64,000 nt of DNA, from NCBI GenBank assembly GCA_031308135.1, contig JAHLJT010009436.1, positions 156,709,527-156,773,526 on the forward strand, read 5' to 3'. Within the stretch, counting starts at the first letter, position 1. Every line of letters begins with the position of its first letter. This DNA comes from Acheta domesticus (taxonomy: Eukaryota; Arthropoda; Insecta; Orthoptera; Gryllidae). The notes beneath the pieces are model-generated. The model made no database searches. It was not told the origin of the DNA and worked only from the letters and a program-made list of their open reading frames with translations. The position numbers were made by a program, and so were the translations under genes. Of the stretch, positions 47,641 to 59,927 are shown one piece after another.

Positions 47641-49560
47641 GGCATGTGTTTGAAACGTCGAGAGGGGTACAGGTCTGTCAGTGGGTCTTTTCAAGTATTC
47701 GGCCTTTGCTAGGATTGGACAAGCTGAGACAATATTATCAATGGTTTTTACGTATTCCTGTCAAATGCGGCATTTATCATTTTGGGAAATTTTGAGAACC
47801 GTTTTATCATAATGTCGTGTTCTCAAGGTCTGATCTTGGGTAGTGTGGCGTCATACGTGTGTATTAAAACACAGACGAGGGTGGGTAGAATAAACAGTTG
47901 GTTTATTAAAAAAAACACTGACCGAAGTCGTAAAAAACCATAACTCTGCCTTCTACTAACTAAATAAATAGAGCCCACCACAAGAAGTGATATTACAGTG
48001 CGGCTACCACACCGCCAAACAATAAACGTTTCCCCTCGGTGTGATGCACCGCTCTGCCGAGACAAACCTACATGTCTCACGACTGACGACAAACTAATGC
48101 CGGCTTCCCCTCCGCGTGCTAGTCGCACAGCCTCCTGCTCACACAGCTCGAACAACAGAAAAGAAGAAGGTGGGGCGTTCGTCACCCGGCTTTTAAAGGC
48201 GCCCTGGCGTCTTCCCCCGCCACCGTTGCCGTCCCAGCACCTGAGAACGACGCTACGCGCTCGGAAAAACCGTCATTGCGCGTCATTGCGCGTCACCACG
48301 CCAGATGTCCAGCCCTTTGTTCAGCTTCCGGTGAAATTCTACCGTCTGCGCGTTTGAGCGTGCATGACGCTACAGTAGCTTTTACAAGTGCTTCCGATTC
48401 TGGCTTTATTTTTGCCCTTGAAAGCCACATAAATGATTGATTTTTATTGATCTGTACCTTGTCCATTCGTTTCAAATATTGTCCGTGGAGTGGTTTGTCT
48501 CTCCTCGATTTCTTTAACATATTTTGTGCCTCACATTTCATGTTAAGTAGCATTAGAAGTTCAGTGTCTCTGTATTCTGCGTGTCTTACATAGTCTTGTT
48601 CGCAATGCTTCTTGCTACACCTACAATACCTATGTTTCCTATTCTTCCGTAAGATTTCATGGTCTATCTCATTAGTGCGTCATCTTGATGGATGACTGCA
48701 TACTTTCCCATCCCGACTATTGCATTGCGCCAGGAGGCCTCTATTTGTCTGAGGCCTCTTCCTCCTTCCTTACGTGACACATGTCCATCAGCTCGAGGGT
48801 GAGCGACATGATGCAGTTTTCAGTAAGCAGTTTTCTAGTTTTTCAATCCATGATGCGACTTTCCTGCTCAATCCAATCCACTAGTCCAAAACTGTATTCG
48901 GCTACAGGCACCGCCAAACTACTTATTGCTGATATTTTATTCCTGGATTTCAGAGCGGACTGCTGGACAAGTCTCACTATTCTGTCTCCCTGCGAATTAT
49001 CTTTTCATTGTGTCGTTCGAGATGGTCTCGCGTTCTTCATTTTCCAGATATTTGTAAGTTCTACCTGGCTCAAGATCTTGAATCACAGGGTGCATGTCAA
49101 CTTTAGTGTTCTCTGACGTTGTCATTTTGCCACTCTTTAAGTTGATTTTTGCACACTTGTCAAGACCAAATTTCATGCAGATGTCATTGCTAAAATCATT
49201 AATGATGAACAGCATTGGGAGAGAATCGCTTCATTCCTTGCAAACACTTTAATATCATCCATGTAAAACAGATGTGATACTGGCTTTTCATCACCATGGG
49301 GCTTGTAACCAAAGTCAGTGTGCGACAATTGTCTAGTTAGTGGGATCAAACTGATGAAAAACTGCAGAGGGGATAGTGAATCTCGTTGGAAAATTCTCCT
49401 GTTAATCTGAATACTTCTGATGATATAACCCAGCAGTGCATTCAGGTGGTCTGTGAAACCCAAGTGCAGCATCAATTCTGCATTTTGGTGCCCTACGAAC
49501 TGAGCGTCTATACTTTTCATGATGCCTATTGTATTATTAAAATTTCTGAGTTACTGCAAC
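47640..49560 (-). pseudogene. R2/NeSL-like LINE reverse transcriptase remnant, split by a solo LTR
   Basis: Minus-strand blocks, in order: a fingers/palm block RRIFQRDSLSPLQFFISLIP with LTRQLSHTDFGYK (49330-49420), HLFYMDDIKVFARNEA (49230-49290, catalytic M-D-D), DMHPVIQDLEPGRTYKYL (49050-49110), a KIKPESEALVKATVAS tail (48370-48430), and, beyond the LTR, IDNIVSACPILAKAEYLKR (47690-47750), the H/C-x-C-P-like tail of this lineage. Frames are broken. Clade placement is from memory and tentative. Confidence 0.65.
47844..48374 (-). mobile_element. Solo LTR, 531 bp, 4-bp TSD
   Basis: On the minus strand it starts TGTAGCGTCATGCACGC and ends GTATGACGCCACA. Direct repeats GTAG flank it (47840-47843 and 48375-48378). 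Inside, read on the minus strand, are a TTTAAA-like promoter box (near 48192) and AATAAA-type signals (near 47905 and 48024). TG...CA ends with a 4-bp duplication suggest a Gypsy-type LTR. The internal retrotransposon is gone. Confidence 0.75.
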
Positions 49561-50470
49561 AGGGATAAGCGATGTTACTGCGAATTAGGTCCGCAGTCCT
49601 TGGTTGCGCCTGCTCAGCCTACGCAATCTTTGGGGCCTATCTTCCTAATTAGATAATATATCCGTTTTGTCAGTCTTCGCTGAACTTTCGAATACGATTC
49701 TGCTTGCTTGTGTCACATTTGACCAAACATCCGGCGGCGAAGCTTAGTGGTAAGCGTACTGCGTTTCAAGTTCACCGAATTTCTCGAATCAGACCTTGCC
49801 TTGCGTAGTAGGAGAAATAAGTACACAGGTTTTGACCACTTTTATCTGCGTGCACACGTACGTCAGAGTGAAGCTCGGCATAAAGGCAAGTGTAAATATA
49901 GAACGAAGTTATTTCTGTCTGAAACATATTGCTTGATGTAAGATATAGTAATTTCTTAGAAAATAATTTGGAAATATATTTAACTGTAAATTATAATGAA
50001 AACAACGAACGTTTCTTCTGTAACTTAATTATTTGTTTATTTCTGAAGGTATATTTATATTTTAAAATTTTTGTATTTTTATGCTAATTTAATTTTGTGT
50101 ACGAATGTTAAAAATGTCAAATACGGCTTGGTGAGACAATATGTACAAACTTAATTATTATAAAAACATTGAAATTATATTTCATTCACAGTAAATATCA
50201 CATTCAAAAAAAATAATTTGATAAATGGAATAACTTATGTTTTCTGGCTACGTTACTCTATTTTGCAAGGTTTTGATCTTTTTATTGCATTTTTTGCACG
50301 TTTTGGTGTTTTTACTGCACGATTAGACCGTTTTACTGCACGAAAATCCAATGTTTAATCATAACATTTCCTTTCAAAATTATCTTAATTTGGAATTTGT
50401 GGTTCTTTTATTTATTGAATGGATATCATCGTACCTTGACTATCTAGCGGACTGACAGCCAGGTTTTCAT
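49561..50470. other. Intergenic AT-rich sequence, nothing assigned
   Basis: A tRNA-like word set at 49735-49790 is noted in the findings. 50265-50350 repeats tttttactgcacg-like words three to four times. No gene recognised. Confidence 0.3.
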
Positions 50471-50474
50471 ATAA

Positions 50475-50714
50475 ATGGCGAATAACGCGTTGGCTGCCGT
50501 GGCAATCCTTAGAGAAATGAAACATGTGAAGATCACTCTGGATCCCCAGTGCTACACTATTTTAACTGAATGCCTTGGGTCGTTGCTTAATCAGAATCGG
50601 TTCGTAACTGTGATGTTGCACACAGGGAGACCTACGAATATACTTGTAAAGATGCTGGACTGTCGTTTATTCGCCCATTATAAAACCTGTGAATGTTGCT
50701 TGGATTCTCTTTGA
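50475..50714 (+). CDS. Short ORF of unknown identity (79 aa), possibly a gene fragment
   Basis: ATG in a fair context (aaatggcg) opens MANNALAAVAILREMKHVKI, continuing LDPQCYTILTECLGSLLNQN. The amphipathic helix pattern with A-x-x-I-L-R-E-M-K resembles helical-repeat proteins such as pentatricopeptide proteins, but one repeat is not enough to assign. No introns or neighbours support it. A CR1 tail starts about 100 bp downstream. It could be a retrocopied exon or chance. Confidence 0.25.
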   Translation: MANNALAAVAILREMKHVKITLDPQCYTILTECLGSLLNQNRFVTVMLHTGRPTNILVKMLDCRLFAHYKTCECCLDSL

Positions 50715-50814
50715 CTCGTTGATTGCTCTTATGCTCTTAGATGCACTTATTACTGCAAAATTGTGTTTATAAGCACATTTTACGTCCACAAGAAGCGAAC
50801 ATACAAGAGACGAA

Positions 50815-51325
50815 TATAGAACATTATTTTATACCACATTGCCAGATTACATTGAACGATTAAATTCGACACAAACGTTTAAGTGCCAAGTAAAATCTTT
50901 GAATGCTGTACTACTGTTTCTACTCAATTAGAGATTATAGAAAGCATCAGAACGGAAAGTAATATTAATTTTAACAATTATATTAAATGTGTAAATTACC
51001 AACTGGACTGTGTAATTCTAAACAACCTGTAACAAGTATTAAATCTCAGCTTCTGGGCCAATAACGTCCACCTCGGTCAGGTTTTTGGTCTAGTTTCCCT
51101 AAACGTTTGAGCGATTCCAGAGATGTCCCTTCTTTTGCTTCGTATATAGATGTAACTATCTGTATATAGATGTAACTATCTGTGCACGTCTTCTAGAGTT
51201 CTGTAGAAAATATAGTTATTCAAATTATCGTTCTTCATGTTGTCGCGGCAGGGAGTATAAAGATACGATGACCAATAAAAACCCAAATCTATAGCTGATT
51301 TGCCCCTGTAAATAGTTTTTATTAA
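50815..51325 (+). mobile_element. CR1-type LINE 3' end, 5'-truncated
   Basis: Begins within the ORF2 C-terminus (decayed equivalent of the L-P-D-D-I...F-K block; ttgccagattacattgaacg). It continues through caacctgtaacaagtattaaatctcagcttctgg and the tail atagttattcaaattatcgttc. A short direct repeat of tgtatatagatgtaactatc occurs at 51140-51180. Confidence 0.7.
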
Positions 51326-52515
51326 ACCGAAGCGATATTTGTTTACAAATTCTCGCCAAAAAATGTTCTTTGTCCCAGCGATATTTACAGTATTAGAGTA
51401 AAACAATCCGGACTTGTGTTGCATGCTACATTATACTAATGTTTCTTTCAAGAGTATTCATGCGTCTGCTTAATTTAGTAGATACGAATACGTGCCCCTG
51501 ATGATCTTTTATTTACCATTTTCCAACTCTGAAACTTTTTGTAATACTTTATTATTTGCATGATGGGTGCGAACGTGATCATTTATTTGTGTATCTTCAC
51601 TTAATTGATTTTGTAATTGAACAAATAAACAGATCCTAAACACATTTCTTTCCTTTTAATACGGGAAACAAGAAGAAATACTTTCCTTTCAGAATCACGA
51701 TGAATATAAACATAGATCATGGAACCTAACAAAATTCGTAGAAAAGAACTGCATAAAAACAAAGAAATTGCTCAATTGACAATTTAACAACCACGTGTTG
51801 AAACGTAGGGATAAGTGCTATTCTTAATACGTTACTCAATCTCAGTACCAGCCGGTCTCCGACAATCTATGCAGGAAAACCTCTAATGTAGATTCGGATA
51901 TGCGGGGGTCGTTTATCGTCTAGCACATAAATGGAGTAAACGCATTATCTAAGCACACGCTCGATAGACTACGCTCCACATATCACTGCAACGTATGCGA
52001 TTATGGGACACAAAACGGTAAGTCATACGATCTAATACTTCAATTAGAATTAAGGTCTAGTACATATAATAATACATATCTGTTGGAATGAAATCGTTTA
52101 GATTAAGTTGACTTGTGATTTCCCCCCATAACAACGCAGAGCCAAAAAAGTGAGACTAGAAAGTGGCATTTGGAATACAGTTTCTCTAAGGATGTACTCG
52201 TATGTAATCACAAGGAAATTATTTTTGAAAATTCGTCACCCTCTGACGTGTGAAATATGTTTGTATGTTTGTTTCGTTGTTTCGCTTTTCTATAAAAGTG
52301 AAATACTATTTTTTGACTATCCGCGATGCATTTAGGTACGGTTTACATATGTGCTATACCGATTGTACCGTGACGAGTAATACATGTTGCGGAAACTTTT
52401 ATAACGTGGAAATTATAATTTAAAAAAATTACAATGTCTGCAATTCAAAATACTTCACAGAATTACGAGTATGTATGACTTATTTGGTCAAAAGGCCAAT
52501 TCAGAAAAAATGGTC
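51326..52515. other. Intergenic AT-rich sequence, nothing assigned
   Basis: Only chance ORFs. No repeat structure recognised by eye. Confidence 0.3.
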
Positions 52516-52519
52516 ACCT

Positions 52520-53312
52520 ATTTTTACCTTCCTGTATACGTACGTATTAAACGGAACAATATACGTAGTATAAGGAAGGTTATGTAATGCTGCGCGAAAA
52601 AACGGCGGATTTTCGTCAGAAAAAAAATTATTGCCGTGCCCTGATAACAAAAACGTGGATAAATCCAGCTGCTAAATTAAGAAAAGAAATTCCCTAACCC
52701 GTGATGTGGCCAAAATCCCTCTTTTGTGGGTCCTTGGTAACGAAAAACCAATTGAAAGCAAAATGGCTCGAAATATTTTCTTCACACTTTTGGAATGGAT
52801 AGTACTAATTGCACTCTTTTATATGACGAAGAGTTCAATTTTGGGTATTTTTTTTCTTTTTGCAAAAATTATATAAATGTATTTTTTTAAGATCTCTCAC
52901 ACCTTTAATATGCACATTACCAGCCACTTGTAAACCCTATTGTATTTGTAAGTGTAAGAACTTCAAATGATGCTAATTAAATTTTTCGAAAACTCAAGAG
53001 TTATCTGTGAAATAGAGCTTCAAATTTCGCATTTTTAGTAGCTCTTAAACGTAATTTTTTTTAAAACGTCTACAAATTTTTCAAAGAAAATTGCCATTTA
53101 GGACGAGGTTTTTGAGTTCTTTAATATTGTAAAATTAATATTTCCGTTCTAACATTAGGAAAACGAAAAAATAAAATGTCAAAAATGTACTTTGGGCGGC
53201 AATAGATTGCAGCTTATACAAGTATGTGGCAATTCCGAATAGCTAGCCCAGACCCAAGGAAATAGAAAACTAATACGGGAAAGTCTGTGCCATTCTGTAG
53301 CACCACTAGTTT
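52520..53312 (+). mobile_element. Helentron/HINE-like repeat, shorter copy in plus orientation
   Basis: Runs from cttcctgtatacgtacgtat to ctgtagcaccactagtt, i.e. reversed relative to 29704-31151. It lacks part of the middle. The terminal hairpin word GTGCCATTCTGTAGCAC is clear here and is followed by CACTAGT. No coding. Confidence 0.6.
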
Positions 53313-54916
53313 AATATATCTCGGGTAATTTCATAAGACATAAAACAGACTGGAATTAGGTGTGCTTAACTCCCAACGTAATGAAATTTTCAGACATTTT
53401 CTTTCAAAAAGTTAAGTACTCCAGATTTTCTATGCATTTTAATAGTCAATATTTAAAATTAGTTTACAAATTTTACATTGTATGCGAGATGGAATCTAAA
53501 TGATAATTATCATACTTCTATTAGAAAGACATATGCAGGGTTGGGTAGTATTGAAACTCTTGTATTTGTAATGCGAATTTTAAATACATTTTTTATTTGA
53601 AAAACTGCATTTTTGAGTTTCCTGGTCATGTATTTTGGACATATATTTGAATACCAAAAATAAACATATTTAAAAAAGAAATACTTAAAATACTTTAAAT
53701 ACAGATGAAGATGGTAACGAGAATAATTTATTTTGTTTTATTCTGCTAGTGAATGCTCCTTATTGAAATACAAAGAAAGTTTCTTTCAACAGTTGAATCT
53801 GAATTCTCTTCGTTTATATTTGATGAATCCTAATCATTAAAAATTCTGAAGAATTATCCGGCAATAAAAAAAGAGGTTGAAGCCAATTGAAGGTTTATTG
53901 TCTGATGATTTGTTTGAAAAATTAGTCGTTTAAAAAATGTCCGTAGAGTTAAACATATACTTGATACTGTTTCGCATTTGAAAGTGTTGTATGATATATA
54001 ATTATAGTCAGTTATTGTTCAGAAATGTTTAAGGCTGTCAATTATTAATATATTGTAATTGACAATTACTGTATATTTGCAATAGAAAAGGTATAATACA
54101 ATTACATTTTTCCGTGTGTTTTTCAGCTTCAAATTTGTTTTGACTTGCTGCGTGATTGTACTCTCTCCTCTTGTCACGTGTCACTTGTAGCCAATACAAG
54201 GAATTCTCGCAGTTGCTGAACATTCACTTTTTCTACTACATTGCAGTCGATTTTCTCCATCATCGATATTCTTCGATCGATAGTGGATGGATTCGAAGCT
54301 CTGCGAGTTTGAAACAGACGTTTTGATTATAAGGGCACTTACCATCAAGCTTAACTACACTAAGCGAAGTTTTCTCAAAAATCGCGCCGAATTTATTTGA
54401 TAAATCTTTTCTCTGGTAGCTCAAAATACGCTAAAAAGAATTGCGGAGCTCTCATTTTGCTGAACTTTGCATTTTCAAAAGTTGCAAAAGTTCAAAAATT
54501 TTTGGCGTCTTATTATAACTACAATTTTGAAAATGGAGATCATTTTCCAGAATAATTTTTGTCTTCAAAAGTAGATCTTTAAATAAGATCATGTACAAAT
54601 TTTCAAAAAAATAGAAGTTTTGCATAATTTCTAATTGAAGTTAATGGAATTAATAACCAAATTTCCTGAAAACGGCTCAATGATATTTTTAAATTTCCCT
54701 CGTGTAGATCAAAGGTCGCTCAAAAAACAGTGAAGGTCTCATTTTAATTGAAATCTTTGAATGTTCGAAAATTGAAAATTAGAAATGATACAAGAATGTT
54801 TGTGACGTAGCATCACTATCTTCGCCTCACTTCTATCGCCACGTAGCCTCACTTCTATCGCCACAATGTACAGTCTTTGAAGCATGTGAACAAGTGCTTC
54901 TCACACCGTTTAGGCC
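53313..54916. other. Intergenic region upstream of the candidate second gene
   Basis: AT-rich. Just before the ATG at 54917 the word gcctcacttctatcgccac is repeated (54825 and 54845). 54380-54740 loosely resembles the internal part of the Helentron-like family. No TATA box placed with confidence. Confidence 0.3.
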
Positions 54917-55020
54917 ATGAGGACGCCAGTGTTAATGGCAGTTCTCTTGGGAGTAGCAGTGCATGCTCTCTGTGCTTGGGCCCAAACACAAGGTTTACAA
55001 ACCATGGAATTGGACCACAG
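54917..55020 (+). CDS. Candidate first exon of a second secreted protein (signal peptide)
   Basis: ATG at 54917 opens a 104-nt frame that ends CAC-AG before a GTGAGG donor (phase 2). The first residues, MRTPVLMAVLLGVAVHALCA, form a textbook signal peptide: a basic N-terminus, a Leu/Val/Ala core and small residues before a likely cut after Ala. About twelve mature residues follow. It lies about 8.8 kb downstream of the lectin stop codon on the same strand. Lectins of this type often occur in tandem clusters, so a paralogue that continues beyond the window is likely, but I could not find its next exon before 64000. The phase-2 end matches the phase between CTLD modules in the upstream gene. The protein's identity is inference. 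Confidence 0.55.
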
Positions 55021-55675
55021 GTGAGGATGAAGAATCTGAATTCTGGAGTATTCTGGTATGAAATAACATCCTTAAGAATTTTTTTTCCAGAAATTATCAG
55101 AAGATAAAAATATTAATTAAGCGAATAATATTCATGATCAGAATATTTAAAAAGAAAATATAATTTTTAGTACATATGGATGACTATTTTATATAAGAAT
55201 AAATAAAAAATATTTGTACGTATTTTGTAGGTGAGAAGTGCAAATAGGCATTCGAAAAAGAAGTCTAAGACTGAAGCAGACAGATTTTCCAAGGAACGCC
55301 CCAACTTGTTTCCTTACACTTCTTTACTAATAGTGCTAAATGCACTGAAACATGTGACATAAAAGTCACTTTTGATCTATTCTTCTTTCTTCTTCTTTTC
55401 TAGAATTTTCAAAAAATATTCAAAGATTTTTTCTTCTTTTTCTCTCACATCGTTGATATTTATATTACTTGCGTATTTTATATATTACTGCATTTGTGAG
55501 TACAACTGCATCAAATGCTTCTTCATGGGATTATTGAAAACTATTTTTTTTGAATATGAGGTCAAAATCACGCGTTTTCAAGTTTTTTCGATATTTTCTC
55601 AAGAACGGATAGAAATTGTTCAATGAATATTTCCATTTAGTACCATACTTTGCATTTCTGTAATATTGTTACCGT
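55021..55675. other. Probable first intron of the candidate second gene
   Basis: AT-rich with no exon recognised. The 84-residue ORF at 55372 is a low-complexity Phe/Ser chance frame. Confidence 0.3.
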
Positions 55676-55679
55676 CATA

Positions 55680-55857
55680 TTACAATTATACTATTAGGGG
55701 ACCAAAAATTGAGAAAACGTGGGAAAATGTCTTAAGCCCTGATGGATAACAGCTGAGAAGAGGCGATGGACAATATTGAGAATTTAGCCTACACTGAATA
55801 AACTAGAGAACTAATGCGAGAATGTGTATCCCATTTCGTGACACCACTTAATTTGAA
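55680..55857 (+). mobile_element. Terminal fragment of the Helentron-like repeat
   Basis: Decayed match to the last 180 bases of the family, ending cccatttcgtgacaccactt. Confidence 0.4.
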
Positions 55858-57375
55858 ATTATCTGGTTTATTAGTACGCAAAAGATCATAATAGAACGTG
55901 AAACTAGAAAAATTGCTCATGAGACTCTTGAATTTCATAATTTAAAATAAATTATAGCATTCTATTTGAATGTTGCCATATCCCCCTCTCCTGCACCGCA
56001 CTGCAGCAACGAAAGATTGACCTCCGGCACACGCCTTTGTTCCATCAGATGACTATTTTGTTCTTTCTTGTTAGAGCGTTATAGAAATTTTTGAGAACAC
56101 TGACCTTCTCAAAACCTGTCTGTTATTATTTTCAGTTTCATAGCTTCCTTTTCGTGGCTTTAGGCTGTCAGAAATCCTCAATCAAACTTGCATACCGCAG
56201 ACCGTAATTTGTACAATTTACTACGTTATAATATACACCGTGACCTTACTTTTGTGAACTTTGTAGTGGAATTAAGTTTTAAAATGTCGGTGTTACTAAA
56301 TGTGTGTAATTTGTTTTTGCTCCTGATGCACTTAATAGTAAGTCGGTGAAGCAAGATAAGCTAAAATTCAAATGAAGCAACTGAGAAATCACCACATGTA
56401 CTCGCATACATTTTTCAAGCACTTATGTGGTATGGTTAATTATAAATTTCGTTCACGAATTCAATGTTTGTCGTAAACCATCTCTACTCTCTCTCATCTT
56501 TCCTCTCTTTGCCCCTTAGCTCGAATTTTTCCTGTCTTCCACTGCTCACTTGACACTAATATTTGTAAAGAGACTACCCTCAAATTCATTAGAGTGCTTA
56601 ATTTTGGTCTCAGATTCATTTTCAGAGCAAAACGCGATGACCACATCAAACTCTTCCATGGAAAATTGAGTAGACTGAAGAAAGCTGATAGGAAATTCTT
56701 TGGAATTGCTCCAAAAAGACAAGATCCTATTATACCAATTGCCATCTTACTGGTTTACAAACTTTCATAATCATTTGATCGTTCACAGCTGAAGAACTCG
56801 ATGTGAGGTGGATTTAGAATTTCATTTTGCAGAATGGAAGCAAACAAAAAATCATTGATAATTTCCGCAATAAAGCTGTAAAACAGACTGCCAATAAGAG
56901 ATCAGATATTCTGCGTCATTTGCTACATTTAAGAGTAGATTTATTTGCAGGACTAAACTCTTACTATTGATGATTTTAATTTTTTCAAGTAAATGATTAA
57001 CCTCAAAGCAAAGGATAAAGCGACGAGAATGTGCAATACCCAATGAAAATAATGATAAAATTTAAATGAATTGATATGTAAAACAGAATTTCATAGAACG
57101 TAAATTAATTTTAAATTTATTTATTTTTAATATAGTGTGTTATTATGTGCACATCTTGTTATATTTCGTGAACGTCCGAAAGAATAATTTCGTTTCGATT
57201 GTCCCGAGTACTTTGTAATATTATATAACTATGCATGCGCATTTTAAGTATTAATTCGTGTTACTAGTATAAGAAGGCTTTTTGACCAAACAAGTGCCTA
57301 CCTTTACTTCAAATTTAATTTCTTTACCTATCTTTCTTCACATTTCCTGTCTCTCCTCCCGTCCCATTAACTCTT
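55858..57375. other. AT-rich, nothing assigned
   Basis: A minus-strand ORF at 56494-56745 shows no family resemblance. Confidence 0.3.
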
Positions 57376-57600
57376 TCGTCTTTCTCTATCTCACTCTCAC
57401 TCACTCACTTTTTCACTCTCCCATTCTGTCTCACTCACTCTCACTCTATCTCAATCACTCTCTCACTCTGTCTCATTCACTCTCTCACTGTCTCACTCAC
57501 TCTCTCACTCTCAGTCTCACTCTCACTCTCTCACTCTCAGTCTCATTCACTCTTTCACTCTGTCCCACTCACTCTCTCACTCTCAGTCTGACTCACTTCC
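57376..57600. repeat. (TCTCAC)-type microsatellite
   Basis: About 220 bases of imperfect CTCACT/CTCTCA repeats. The Leu/Ser/His-rich frame across it is an artefact. A second CT-rich stretch follows at 57940-58040. Confidence 0.9.
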
Positions 57601-58599
57601 ATCTTTCGTACGCACTCATAGCATTTCCTCTCAAAGTATCTAAGCCAAAAGTTCTAGTTAGCGCCACTCTCCCTTCAGGGTTCGATAGTGCTGGGCAGCG
57701 AAGAGCGCAGCGAAGGCAGCGAAGAGCTTTCCAGCGCCGTGGCGCGGCGCCCGAGAGGAAGGTGGGCGCGGAGGGGAGGGGCCCGGGAACAACGGGCGCG
57801 CGGAAGACACGAGCAGACCTCAGAGGGAGGAATAACAGGAAGAAAGAAATGTTAAACTCAATTATTAGTATATCTACATAAATCAATCAGAATACCCCAT
57901 CTACAAGCAACTAGGAAAACCTGGCAGACGTTGTTCTACCCTTCATCTCCCTCTTTCCCCTCCATCTCCCTTTCTCACTGCCTCTCTCTCTTTCCCTCAC
58001 CTTGTCCCTGTCTGTCTGTCTCTGCGGCTCTCTGTCCCTCTCATTCATATTTACTTGAAGATTCTGCACGTCTTTGAGCAGCTGAGGTCATATCGGGAAG
58101 CGACGGACCAGCAAAAATGTAATAGACTGTTCAAGAAGAGCTCATCGTGTAGATTACAGTGTGAGAAACGTTTCTTTGAGATCTTTGGCCTCAAAAGTTT
58201 AGTTTTTAAGGCCCTAGAGCGCCTTGTTTAGAAGTTATTTAACGATATAGATTCAAAATGCTGCGGAGCTCTTTGAAAGAGCAGAATATCCACATCTACA
58301 AAAAGTTAATAGACTATTTGACATCCTATACAATTTTGTCATCTGAGTGTGAGCTGCGGTTGGATTATCCCTTTTAAAACAATTGTTTCAGAATGCGGAA
58401 TGATTGCACGAATGCAACTAGTAATTTGTGTAGTGTTATTAAAAAAATATATTTGAAGTTTGTTTAACCCAGGCAACAAACGCACGCAAATGCTCAGGAA
58501 CGAAGGGGTAGTTGGGAAAAGGCAAAATTGGCAAAAAATGGAAAACATATAAAGAAGAATTATAATTTATTTATGGTTAGCAAATTAATTTGTCCAAAT

Positions 58600-59830
58600 A
58601 TAACATTGGAGAAGCGATGCTCGAGGAAGAGGAGCGAAGCGCCGCCTCCAAAGTGGACGCGGCCGCTGCCAGCGGAAAGGGCCGCGGAATCAGTGACACA
58701 GAACGTGCTGCGAAACCGAGTCAACAGGGCGGGCGTGCAGCGGAGCGCGAGGGGGTGGCAGCAGGTGGCCGAGACGGCGGCGGCGGGGGCACGTGCCAGG
58801 AAGGGGCGCGGGGAGCGAAGGGACTAGGCCTATCGACCGGCGGGCGGGCGGGCGGCGGTGGGGGCGGAAGGGGGGGGCGCGGCCGCCGTGCGCGCGCGCG
58901 CACGCTCTCCGCCCCCGCCCCCGCCGCCGCCGCCGCCGCCACCGCCGCCGGTGGCAGCGCAGTCCCGAGCAGGCAGCCCTCAGAGCGTCCTCGCGTCCGC
59001 CGCCGCGCCGCCACCGCAGCTCCACGCTCGCGACGCTCTCGCCAGGCGGCGCCCTCGGACGCGGAACGCCCGCCCCCGGCAGCCCTCGAGCGGCGACGTG
59101 CGTGCACGGCCGTGCCGTCGCCACACGCCACCGGCGCGTGCGTGAGCGGCAGGACGAGGCACGCCCTACTCCTCTGCCGCGGACGCTGCGTCTCGCCGCA
59201 ACACCGGAGACTCCACGACAGTGACAACTGGCTACAGACTGAGACATCCGCGGGATCTGCCAGAGTGCGTGTTTGCACGTCGGTCTGCACGTCACATCAC
59301 CTTCACCCACCAGCGTGCGTGCGTGTGTTCGTGTGACGGTTACGAACGCCGGAACGCACGCTCAGTATACTAACCCGAAAAATAAAGAGCAGGAGACGTC
59401 AACTGGCGGAGACGTGGAGTACCCACAAAACGCGAAGAGTGACTCTCTAAGAACACACACACACACTCGGCGGAACCGCACTTGGACGGCGGCTGTCAGC
59501 GCGCTCTCGCGGGCCGCGTCAACATCGGCGGCGAGGGCCGCGTGGGAGGTCGCCGCGGCGTGGGTGGCGGCGAGCACGTGGCGGCGAGGCGAGGCGAGGC
59601 GAGGCAAGGCGAGCACGTGGGCGCGGCAGTGCGTAGCCCGCGCGTCGAGCCCCCGTGCGTGCGCCCGGGCCCGCGCCCGCCCCCCGGCGCCGCCCAGCCA
59701 CAGCAGCGGCGGACGCCTGTTGAGCTGCCGCCGGCGGAGCGCGCAAAGGTAGGCGGCGACTGGGCACGCGGAGGCCAGGGCGCCACCAGGGCTTTCCAAC
59801 CGGAGCTTTTTCGGCGGCCCGCGACTGCTT
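58600..59830. promoter_or_regulatory. CpG-rich island, possible promoter and 5' exon of a gene outside the window
   Basis: About 1.2 kb of very GC- and CpG-rich sequence in AT-rich surroundings, with GCC and GGC runs (58915-58950) and (GGCGA)n at 59580-59610. Unlike the foldback elements it has no inverted partner in the window. A good donor-like site AAAG|GTAGGC occurs at 59748-59749 on the plus strand. Several overlapping long frames exist on both strands, as expected from base composition, and none looks like a protein. It could be the unmethylated CpG promoter of a downstream gene, or a GC-rich repeat. Confidence 0.4.
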
Positions 59831-59927
59831 TGAACATGTTTAGTAGCGTACACAAACCAAATTCAATATTGATCTTGCTTTTATTTAATGATATATTCAT
59901 TTTCTCCTTGTATGCACATCCATCATG

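Noticed and set aside
57282..57881. 199-residue Leu/Ser/His-rich ORF
   Set aside because: Mostly translation of a CTCACT microsatellite.
58590..59336. 248-residue plus-strand ORF and overlapping antisense frames
   Set aside because: Low-complexity GC-rich sequence open in several frames on both strands; no recognisable protein.
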